NCBI GenBank assembly: GCA_016719635.1
Contig: JADJYT010000001.1
Coordinates: forward strand, 186,001 to 250,000
Direction of reading: 5' to 3'
From: Sphingobacteriales bacterium
GTDB taxonomy: Bacteria > Bacteroidota > Bacteroidia > Chitinophagales > JADIYW01
Length of the DNA stretch: 64,000 nucleotides
The notes under the pieces: generated by a model
The model's database searches: none
What the model was told of the DNA's origin: nothing
Seen by the model: the letters and a program-made list of their open reading frames with translations, nothing else
Shown: in pieces, positions 54,692 to 61,647 of the stretch
Position numbering within the stretch: position 1 is the stretch's first letter
Layout of the letters: each line of letters starts with the position of its first letter
Program-made: the position numbers and the translations under genes

Positions 54692-54715
54692 AGGTCACAT
54701 TCAAGGTCACATTTC
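54692..54715 (+). repeat. Tandem 12-base direct repeats before the integrase gene
   Basis: AGGTCACATTCA (54692-54703) and AGGTCACATTTC (54704-54715) lie back to back, 12 bases before the integrase ATG. A third copy of AGGTCACA occurs inside the gene at 54846, where it forms part of the palindrome GTCACAATGTGAC (54848-54860). They could be arm-type integrase sites or an operator for control of integrase expression. Confidence 0.55.
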
Positions 54716-54726
54716 AAACTAAAACT

Positions 54727-55953
54727 ATGGTAGAAAATAAGGTTAGCATCTCTTTCTTTTTAGATGCATCACGCCCCAATGCTGATGGAAGATGCCTAAT
54801 AAAGTTAAACATTTATTGCAAACCAGACAAAAAAAGATATGGTACAGGTCACAATGTGACTAAAGAAGAATGGGAGAAACTCAACAGCTCATACCTAAAA
54901 AACGAAGAATTAAAGGATATCAAACTGAAATTGAACGGAATAGAAGAGAAAGCCTCAAACATCATTAAGGAGCTAAACCCATTCTCATTTGTAACCTTTG
55001 AAGAAAGATTCTTTAATAAGGCATCAAAAAGCCACACTAAGAACCTGAAAAGCTGGTTTGAAAACTACATAAAGGAACTCAAAGATAATGGGCAGATAGG
55101 CACTGCACATTTATATAGAACGACAAAGAACTCTATTGATGAATTTAAAAAAGGCTTAAATTTACAGGACATCACACCTGCCCTTTTAAAAAGCTACGAA
55201 AGTCATTTAATAAGCAGCAAGAAATCCGTCAGTACAATAAGCATATACATGCGTCAAATTAGAACAATTTTAAACCAGGCTATCACCGCTGGCGTGCTAC
55301 CTGCTGAAATGTACCCATTCAGAAAATACGAAATACCATCCGGCAGAAATGTAAAAAAGGCACTTAATGAAAGTGATATTGCAAAATTACTGAATCACAA
55401 ACCGGAAAAGAAAGACGAAGAGAAAGCATTAGACCTTTGGATTCTTTCCTATTTATGTAACGGTATGAATTTCGCAGATATTATAGAATTGAAACCTGAA
55501 GATATAAAAGGCAACCTGCTGCAATTTGTAAGGCAGAAAACAAAACGCACAAAAAAGAAAGACTTACGTCCAATCAAAGTAGGTTTAAATCCAAGAGCAA
55601 TAGAGATTATAGAAAAATACAAAAATACCAATCCTGAAAATCCATATCTGTTTCCATTCTTAGAACCCAACCTCAGTCCTGTAACAAAGAAGCACCGTTC
55701 CAAGAGATTAATTAAATGGGTAAATACAAGAATGGAAAATATAAGGTCCGAATTAAAGATTGAACAGAAATTAGGCACTTATGTAGCACGTCATACATTT
55801 AGCACAATTTTAAAGAGAAAAGGAATTTCATCAGAGTTTATCAAAGAAAGTTTAGGACACAGTTCATTAGTAACCACAGAAAACTACTTAGACAGCTTTA
55901 CTGATGATGTAAAATTAGAATACGCAAATTTATTAACCGACCTGAAAGCATAA
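54727..55953 (+). CDS. int: Tyrosine recombinase (integrase), Bacteroidota phage_int_SAM_5 type
   Basis: A 408-residue integrase that inserts the element into the tRNA-Arg gene. An arm-binding domain (about 1-100) and a SAM-like core-binding domain (about 105-200) precede the catalytic domain (210-400). R355 in ARHTFST is box II Arg, H378 is in LGHSS, and Y387 in TENYL is the nucleophile. The box I position reads LCNGMNFAD, without the canonical arginine; several Bacteroidota integrases share such a change and use another residue. The next gene overlaps by one base (TAATG). Confidence 0.92.
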   Translation: MVENKVSISFFLDASRPNADGRCLIKLNIYCKPDKKRYGTGHNVTKEEWEKLNSSYLKNEELKDIKLKLNGIEEKASNIIKELNPFSFVTFEERFFNKASKSHTKNLKSWFENYIKELKDNGQIGTAHLYRTTKNSIDEFKKGLNLQDITPALLKSYESHLISSKKSVSTISIYMRQIRTILNQAITAGVLPAEMYPFRKYEIPSGRNVKKALNESDIAKLLNHKPEKKDEEKALDLWILSYLCNGMNFADIIELKPEDIKGNLLQFVRQKTKRTKKKDLRPIKVGLNPRAIEIIEKYKNTNPENPYLFPFLEPNLSPVTKKHRSKRLIKWVNTRMENIRSELKIEQKLGTYVARHTFSTILKRKGISSEFIKESLGHSSLVTTENYLDSFTDDVKLEYANLLTDLKA

Positions 55954-56993
55954 TGGAATTAAGAATATTAGACAGCATAATGCACGGCGTACTCAAGCCC
56001 TGGAAGTTGGATACTTCAAATAACAAAAGATTTACTGAATTGGTAAAAGAAGCTAAGAAAGTCAATCCCTCCACCTGCAGAGAACAACATCTACAACTTT
56101 ACTACTTATTAGCAGATTACCCTACATTACAAAAAGTATTAGAAACAGAAATTCCTTTAGAAAAAACACTCCAACCTCTTTGCTTTAATACCAATTTACC
56201 AATGTATAATAATGCAGTTACTAACTTTTATTATTTAGTAATTACATTAGAAACGCAACGGATTTACAATAGGGTGTTAGAATATTTAAAAATCTTTGAC
56301 AATCAAATAGACCTAATCTATCATACAGGTAACGTGTTGAAATATGCTAAGGTTTTAGCAAAGCAGGCTTCAATTGAATTGGATATGATGGGCTTCTCTG
56401 GTACAACGTCACAAGTTGAAACATCAAACTACGCTATCTATTGTCTAAAGCATTCCCTCATACAGCTATATTTCAGCATACAGGAACAATATAAAGACAG
56501 ACTTGAAGAAAAAACAACGCTTGAAGACTTCTATCTGTTGGATTTAGAAGAACCCTTATCTGGCATGTTACCTTTAGAAAAAATTCATGTAATTGAAAAT
56601 GATAAATCAAACCAACAAATACAGGAAAAGCTATCTTTTGGGTTTAATGAAGATGTAGGAAAACTCAGAACCGTAATTAATCTGTTATGTATTAAAATAG
56701 AACTATTAAATAGCGATACAAAAACAGATGATTTAATAACGATTCTAACAGCAAAAAATATAATTCCCGGAAGTGTTAAAATTCAAATAGGCTGCGAAAC
56801 AGTCCAATTCAGGTATATAATCGACAAATTGAAACCTTCTTTTAATGCCCTCAACCCACAGAACATTGAATTATCTAAATGCTTTTTTACCAAAAAAGGC
56901 ACATTAATTAAAGCTCAGAATCTCTACACAAATAAAATTTCCAACCCGAAAGAAAAAGATAAAATAGACAATATTATCAAACAACTGCAATAA
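55953..56993 (+). CDS. Unknown element protein, translationally coupled to integrase
   Basis: A 346-residue, mostly helical and charged protein with no motif that I recognise. It starts in the integrase stop codon (TAATG), so it is produced together with integrase and may act in integration, excision or its control. The C-terminal part (LSKCFFTKKGTLIKAQNLYTN) looks like a conserved end, and similar unknown proteins follow integrases in other Bacteroidota elements. A terminator hairpin follows. Confidence 0.7.
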   Translation: MELRILDSIMHGVLKPWKLDTSNNKRFTELVKEAKKVNPSTCREQHLQLYYLLADYPTLQKVLETEIPLEKTLQPLCFNTNLPMYNNAVTNFYYLVITLETQRIYNRVLEYLKIFDNQIDLIYHTGNVLKYAKVLAKQASIELDMMGFSGTTSQVETSNYAIYCLKHSLIQLYFSIQEQYKDRLEEKTTLEDFYLLDLEEPLSGMLPLEKIHVIENDKSNQQIQEKLSFGFNEDVGKLRTVINLLCIKIELLNSDTKTDDLITILTAKNIIPGSVKIQIGCETVQFRYIIDKLKPSFNALNPQNIELSKCFFTKKGTLIKAQNLYTNKISNPKEKDKIDNIIKQLQ

Positions 56994-57015
56994 AAAACAA
57001 TGAGAACAATGAGAT

Positions 57016-57047
57016 AAAACCATGAGATTTTACTATCTCATGGTTTT
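57016..57047 (+). terminator. Intrinsic terminator after the integrase operon
   Basis: A perfect 13-base-pair stem (AAAACCATGAGAT with ATCTCATGGTTTT) with a 6-base loop, followed by GTTTTTT. It starts 23 bases after the stop at 56993 and separates the integrase unit from the HTH-primase unit. Confidence 0.8.
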
Positions 57048-57107
57048 GTTTTTTACGTAAAGCCAATTTTGAATCGAATTATTAATAACAATAAAAAAGA
57101 TTTCAAA

Positions 57108-57437
57108 ATGGGAGAAAATTCATTAATTCTCGACAAGCTCACCGAAATAGCAGAAAAGCTAACAGAGCAAAACCTGTTTCAAAAAACAGTCCTCAACTTC
57201 AACGAAGCATGTGCCTACTTAGATTTAAGTCAGTCACACCTTTACAAGCTCACCAGCGCAAGGCACATCCCCCACTTTTGCCCACAAGGGAAAAAACTCT
57301 ACTTCCGAAGGGATGAATTGGATACCTGGCTACTCCGAAATCGGCAACTTACAAAAGAGGAATTACAGGTAACCGCAGCAGACAGCTTCACACGGGTAAC
57401 CAGAGCTAAAAACAATTCATCATCAAAATCCAAGTAA
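57108..57437 (+). CDS. Small HTH protein, excisionase/MerR-like (HTH_17)
   Basis: A 109-residue DNA-binding protein. The winged-helix segment FNEACAYLDLSQSHLYKLTSARHIPHFCPQGKKLYFRRDELDTWL is the excisionase-type HTH_17 domain, common in Bacteroidota mobile elements. An in-frame TTG at 57069 exists, but the ATG at 57108 is preferred as it starts a normal protein (MGENSLILDK). It ends one base before the primase-like gene. It probably controls the element's replication or excision. Confidence 0.82.
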   Translation: MGENSLILDKLTEIAEKLTEQNLFQKTVLNFNEACAYLDLSQSHLYKLTSARHIPHFCPQGKKLYFRRDELDTWLLRNRQLTKEELQVTAADSFTRVTRAKNNSSSKSK

Positions 57438-57438
57438 C

Positions 57439-59697
57439 ATGTCAGCCTGCACCATTTTTAAAAACTTTTCTGCACCAGTAGAAGACAAATCCTTAGTGAT
57501 CATTTCAAAATGGATTGCCGAAGGTAAGTACAAAACCAAAATCGAGGAAATCCGTTCATTGGTACGGCAAGGTAAAAACGAGGAAGCTTCCGACAAAAAG
57601 AAGCAACTCCTCGCCTTCACACCCTCTGGCATATTCAAAGGAAAAAGGCAATTGTCCTATCTGGAAAGGTACACAGGTTTCCTCCACCTCGACTTTGACA
57701 AACTATCACCGGAGCAGTTGCAACAGGCATTTCAGGTAATCTCAGCCATTCAACACACATTTATATGCTTTATCAGCCCAAGTGGAAACGGACTGAAAGT
57801 ATTTATCGAAGTGGACACAGGCATGGAACACCACGAAACCGCCTATCGTCAGGTTCAAAAGTTCTATGAGGATGCCACAGCCTTAAAGGCAGACCCAAGC
57901 TGCAAAGACATCACAAGGCTGTGTTTTATAAGTTACCACCCTGAGCTGTATATGAACATCAGGTACGAAAAATTCAAGGTAGAAATTCTGGAACTGCAAT
58001 CCGAAAGCAAAAGTGTACCACAAGTAATATCTGTAACACCCAATCCAGAACGGAAGCAAACACAGGAGCGGGAAAACCCCAACACCGCCTTCATTTTCAA
58101 TCAACAAATCGGATTCACTAACAAAAAAATAAACTACACAAATGGAAATCGTAATAATTACCTGTATCTGCTGGGATCTAACTGCAATCGCGCTGGGTTG
58201 TCAGAAATGGACACTGTTCAATATTGCCTGGAGCATTTTGACCTACCTGAAAGAGAAATTAGAGCATCTGTAAATAGTGCCTACTCTCATCATAGCACAG
58301 AATTTGCAAAGTTTGCAAATGTTGCAAACTTGCAAAATACGGATGGAGAAAATGAAATCGAGGAAGATTTTCTGAAGAATACCCCCGTCATTCCCGATGA
58401 AGTCTACGATACCCTGCCAGATATACTCAGAGAAAGCGCATTAGCATTTACAGACAACCGTAAACGGGATGTATTTTTTTCAGGGGCTATCGCTATCCTG
58501 AGCGGCTGTCTTCCTAAGGTTACGGGTGTATATGCACAGGAAAGGGTATATCCGCACCTGTACACCTTTATTATTGCACCTGCCGCCAGTGGCAAAGGTG
58601 TATTAAAGAATGCCAAACGTTTAGCTGATAAATACCACCAGAAGGTAGTCGAGGAAAGCAGAAGCGCACAAAAGAAGCACGAACTCGAAATGCTGGATTA
58701 CAAAAACAAACAGCATCAGGTAAAAAAGGGAGAACCATTGCCCGAGAAACCCGAAGAACCACCCTTCAAAATAGTATTCATTCCGGCTAATTGCAGTCAG
58801 GCAAGGATTATCGAGCATTTGCAAGCCAATGACGGACAAGGCATTATCTGCGAAACGGAAGCAGATACCATGAGCAGCACAAAGAAACAGGATTGGGGCG
58901 ATTACTCTTCTATCATGCGAGGTGCATTCCACCATGAAAAAATCTCCGTATCACGTAAAACCAACAATGAATTTATAGAAGTTAATGAACCACGTCTGGC
59001 TATTACGATAACGGGTACACCGGCACAAGCTCCAAAGCTCATTGCATCTGCCGAAGATGGACTTTTCAGTCGTTTTATGTTTTATGCCTATAAAAACGAA
59101 ATAGAATGGCAGGACCCGTCCCCTCAAAATCGTTCTATTATTTACAACGACCACTTCGACAAGTTAGCCGATATGTTATTGCAAAGCATTGAGTTTTTGG
59201 AACAATCACCCACAGAAATACTGTTAAGTGACGACCAATGGGATAGCCTAAACAGCACATTTAGAAGCAGACTGTCAGACGTGACCATCTTCACCGGCGA
59301 AGATGCTGCCAGTATTGTATTCCGATTGGGGCTGGTTACCTTCCGCCTTTGCATGATATTTACCGCTATGCGCAAGGTAGAAAACGCAGAGATATCAGAT
59401 TTCATGTATTGCACACAGGAAGATTTTAAGAATGCCCTGATGATTACACAAACCTACCTGCAGCACAATATTTTAATGTTCAACAATTTGCCAAAACAAA
59501 ACGACAGGATGGAATTTCTGTCCGGCGATGGTAAGCGTAAACTCTTTGACGCATTGCCGAAGGAGTTCAGCCGGAAAGAAGCCATAGAAACAGGCAAAAA
59601 GTTCAGCTTAGGCACACGCACCATCGATGAAATGTTGAAAACTTCAGTCGGCAAAAACTTGACTAAAATCAAATCTGGCACATATTTGAAATGCTGA
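57439..59697 (+). CDS. Primase-helicase-like protein (VirE N-terminal domain + DUF3987)
   Basis: A 752-residue replication protein of mobile elements. The N-terminal BT4734-like/VirE_N domain (about 45-190) contains LERYTGFLHLDFDKLSPEQ and ISPSGNGLKVFIEVDTG, a primase-polymerase-like fold. A PriCT-like linker follows (about 235-290). The DUF3987 ATPase/helicase-like domain (about 325-700) has the loop APAASGKGVLKNA near residue 378 and ICETEADTM near residue 472. It starts one base after the HTH gene. Inside it lies the TTTGCAAA repeat cluster. It probably initiates replication of the excised element. Confidence 0.85.
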   Translation: MSACTIFKNFSAPVEDKSLVIISKWIAEGKYKTKIEEIRSLVRQGKNEEASDKKKQLLAFTPSGIFKGKRQLSYLERYTGFLHLDFDKLSPEQLQQAFQVISAIQHTFICFISPSGNGLKVFIEVDTGMEHHETAYRQVQKFYEDATALKADPSCKDITRLCFISYHPELYMNIRYEKFKVEILELQSESKSVPQVISVTPNPERKQTQERENPNTAFIFNQQIGFTNKKINYTNGNRNNYLYLLGSNCNRAGLSEMDTVQYCLEHFDLPEREIRASVNSAYSHHSTEFAKFANVANLQNTDGENEIEEDFLKNTPVIPDEVYDTLPDILRESALAFTDNRKRDVFFSGAIAILSGCLPKVTGVYAQERVYPHLYTFIIAPAASGKGVLKNAKRLADKYHQKVVEESRSAQKKHELEMLDYKNKQHQVKKGEPLPEKPEEPPFKIVFIPANCSQARIIEHLQANDGQGIICETEADTMSSTKKQDWGDYSSIMRGAFHHEKISVSRKTNNEFIEVNEPRLAITITGTPAQAPKLIASAEDGLFSRFMFYAYKNEIEWQDPSPQNRSIIYNDHFDKLADMLLQSIEFLEQSPTEILLSDDQWDSLNSTFRSRLSDVTIFTGEDAASIVFRLGLVTFRLCMIFTAMRKVENAEISDFMYCTQEDFKNALMITQTYLQHNILMFNNLPKQNDRMEFLSGDGKRKLFDALPKEFSRKEAIETGKKFSLGTRTIDEMLKTSVGKNLTKIKSGTYLKC
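58303..58337 (+). repeat. Iteron-like TTTGCAAA cluster inside the primase gene
   Basis: TTGCAA(A) occurs at 58304, 58313, 58322 and 58330, with steps of 9, 9 and 8 bases. It codes for the peptide EFAKFANVANLQN between the two domains. A related cluster in the opposite orientation lies at 61474-61514. Repeats with such spacing can be protein-binding sites of an origin, but no proof exists. Confidence 0.5.
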
Positions 59698-59738
59698 TTT
59701 TCTGGCATTAGCTATATTAGACAGTCCATAATCTTACT

Positions 59739-59753
59739 TTATTTTTAAAATAA
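59739..59753. promoter_or_regulatory. Inverted repeat in the AbiE promoter region
   Basis: TTATTTT and AAAATAA flank a single T. The repeat lies 63 bases before the AbiEi start. AbiEi proteins are known to bind inverted repeats before their own operon, so this is a candidate operator, though the surroundings are AT-rich. Confidence 0.3.
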
Positions 59754-59816
59754 AAAGATAAAATAATTGCAAAAAGCACCGTTTTTCAGTACCTTTCGCA
59801 TAGAATAACTCTTTAA

Positions 59817-60635
59817 ATGAGTGTACAAGTAGAAATAAAGATTCATAAATGGGTTGAAAACCTTCAATCACAGGGTAAATATGCATTTTCATTAGCGTTC
59901 ATTCAAGAACAATTATCTAACTTTTCAGCAATAGCCATTAAGAGTTCATTAAGCCGCCTTTCAAAAAAAGGATTGATTATCTCTATTCACAAAGGATATT
60001 ATTTGATAATTCCGCCTCAATACAAATCAAAGGGCATTTTACCACCATCTTTGTATTTAGATGCATTTATGAAAGAACTCAATCGTCCGTATTATTTGGC
60101 ACTGTTAAATGCAGCCGCATATCACGGGGCATCGCATCAGCAGCCGCAGGTGTTTTTTGTAATTACGACCTTGCCTGTGTTAAGACCAACAAACAAAAAA
60201 GGACTGAAAGTAAACTACATCAGTAAAAAAGAATTACCGGTAAATTTGTTGGAAACAAAAAAAACAGAGGCAGGATATTTAAAAATATCAAACCCCATAC
60301 TAACAGCGACAGACCTGATTCAATATGAAAAAAGAATGGGTGGCATAAACAGGGTGGCTACTGTTTTAAATGAATTAGCAGAAGCTATAAAGCCGGAAGT
60401 GTTTAACCAATACCTGTTACAAAATACGCACGTTACAGCTTTACAGCGATTAGGCTATTTGTTAGAACATGAATTTAAGAATCAGATTCTGGCAGATGCT
60501 CTTTTTCATTCATTACAAATAAACGAAGCTAAACTATTTCGTATTCCGCTAAAAGCATCAACCGGCAAAAAAGGCTTTTCATCCGAAAACCGATGGAAAG
60601 TGATTGTAAATACAGAAATAGAAACTGACTTTTAG
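59817..60635 (+). CDS. abiEi: AbiEi-family type IV antitoxin
   Basis: A 272-residue protein of the AbiEi family. It has an N-terminal winged-helix part (about 15-65, FIQEQLSNFSAIAIKSSLSRLSKKGLI and then a KGYYLIIPP segment) and the C-terminal domain with PPSLYLDAFMKELNRPYYLALLNAAAYHGASHQQPQVFFVIT, typical of the AbiEi_4 group. In this type IV system the antitoxin does not bind the toxin directly but counteracts its effect and represses the operon. It is followed by abiEii 39 bases downstream. Confidence 0.9.
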   Translation: MSVQVEIKIHKWVENLQSQGKYAFSLAFIQEQLSNFSAIAIKSSLSRLSKKGLIISIHKGYYLIIPPQYKSKGILPPSLYLDAFMKELNRPYYLALLNAAAYHGASHQQPQVFFVITTLPVLRPTNKKGLKVNYISKKELPVNLLETKKTEAGYLKISNPILTATDLIQYEKRMGGINRVATVLNELAEAIKPEVFNQYLLQNTHVTALQRLGYLLEHEFKNQILADALFHSLQINEAKLFRIPLKASTGKKGFSSENRWKVIVNTEIETDF

Positions 60636-60674
60636 TTGGTTCTTTTGACCAAAAGATAAAGAGATAAACTGATA

Positions 60675-61466
60675 ATGATACCACAGGCATACATAACAGA
60701 ATGGGCAAACCACGTGCCATGGCAAACCAACGAACAGGTAGAGCAAGACTTGGTCATTTGCCGTGCATTGGTAGAAATATTTTCTGACGAATGGCTGGCA
60801 TCAAGTCTGGCATTTAGAGGTGGTACGGCATTGCACAAATTGTATTTACACCCACAACCTCGATATTCTGAAGATATTGATTTGGTACAAATTAGACCCG
60901 AACCCATCAAAGAAACCATTCAGCGATTGCAGGAACGGCTGGCCTTTTTAGGAGAAAGTTCAGTAGCACAAAAAAATAGTAACAATACACTCAAATTTCG
61001 CTTTGAATCGGAGTTCCCTCCGGTACAAAACCTTCGCCTTAAAGTAGAAACAAACTGTCGTGAACACTTCACGGTATTAGGTTATCAGCAATTCCCATTT
61101 GAAGTAAAATCATCATGGTTTACAGGTGGGTGTAATATTACCACCTATCGCTTAGAGGAATTACTGGGCACAAAACTAAGGGCACTTTACCAACGAAGAA
61201 AAGGCAGAGATCTATACGACATGCACAAGGCGCTGGTAAATCAACCCGATTTGGATAAAGATGCGCTGCTGAAATGTTACCATGAGTATATGAAGTTTGC
61301 CGTTGACAACCCGCCCGGTCAAAAACTGTACTTGCAAAACATGGAAGCCAAGATGCAGGACCCTGAGTTTTTAGGTGATATAGCAGGATTAATCAGACCT
61401 GCAGAAAATTACGACCAGCAAGCGGCTTACCAATTGGTGAAATCAGAGCTTCTCGATAAAATATAA
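60675..61466 (+). CDS. abiEii: AbiEii/AbiGii-family nucleotidyltransferase toxin
   Basis: A 263-residue nucleotidyltransferase toxin. The signature is FRGGTALHKL (GG at 49-50, K55) followed by RYSEDIDLV (D67 and D69, metal ligands). The third conserved element is TKLRALYQRRKGRDLYD (K167 and D179). All key residues are present, so the toxin should be active. Relatives (MenT proteins) block translation by adding nucleotides to the tRNA acceptor end. In phage defence the pair causes abortive infection. It lies 181 bases before the Argonaute gene in the same direction. Confidence 0.92.
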   Translation: MIPQAYITEWANHVPWQTNEQVEQDLVICRALVEIFSDEWLASSLAFRGGTALHKLYLHPQPRYSEDIDLVQIRPEPIKETIQRLQERLAFLGESSVAQKNSNNTLKFRFESEFPPVQNLRLKVETNCREHFTVLGYQQFPFEVKSSWFTGGCNITTYRLEELLGTKLRALYQRRKGRDLYDMHKALVNQPDLDKDALLKCYHEYMKFAVDNPPGQKLYLQNMEAKMQDPEFLGDIAGLIRPAENYDQQAAYQLVKSELLDKI

Positions 61467-61473
61467 AATGCAA

Positions 61474-61514
61474 TTGCATTCTTGCAACCTTGCAGACTTT
61501 GCAATGTTTGCAAA
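61474..61514. repeat. Iteron-like TTGCA cluster between AbiEii and Argonaute genes
   Basis: TTGCA occurs five times at 61474, 61482, 61490, 61499 and 61508, with steps of 8, 8, 9 and 9 bases. The reverse complement of this stretch aligns with the cluster in the primase gene at 58300-58340 with roughly three quarters identity, starting from the same GAATTTGCAAA. It lies 8 bases after the abiEii stop, upstream of the Argonaute promoter. Confidence 0.5.
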
Positions 61515-61552
61515 TTCCTAAACCAACACTCAGTCTTTATTTTTTCTTTTCT

Positions 61553-61560
61553 TATATTTG
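61553..61560 (+). promoter_or_regulatory. -7 box of the Argonaute gene
   Basis: TATATTTG fits TAnnTTTG. It lies 87 bases before the ATG at 61648, so a leader of about 80 bases is expected and the Argonaute gene can be expressed apart from abiE. The leader is AT-rich without a clear structure. Confidence 0.5.
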
Positions 61561-61647
61561 ACTATATGATAAGAAAAAATTCGCCATTGCTTATTTGAGT
61601 TAAAAAATATTTTAAAAACTATGCCATAGAAATACAAATTTTAAATC

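Noticed and set aside
58303..58337. Short regularly spaced repeats that could suggest a CRISPR array
   Set aside because: The units are 5-8 bases with 8-9 base steps, too short for CRISPR repeats and spacers, and no cas gene is present.
60636..60674. CTTTTG/CAAAAG inverted repeat between abiEi and abiEii as a terminator
   Set aside because: The stem is only 6 base pairs with a 2-base gap, too small to end transcription; the two genes are best read as one operon.
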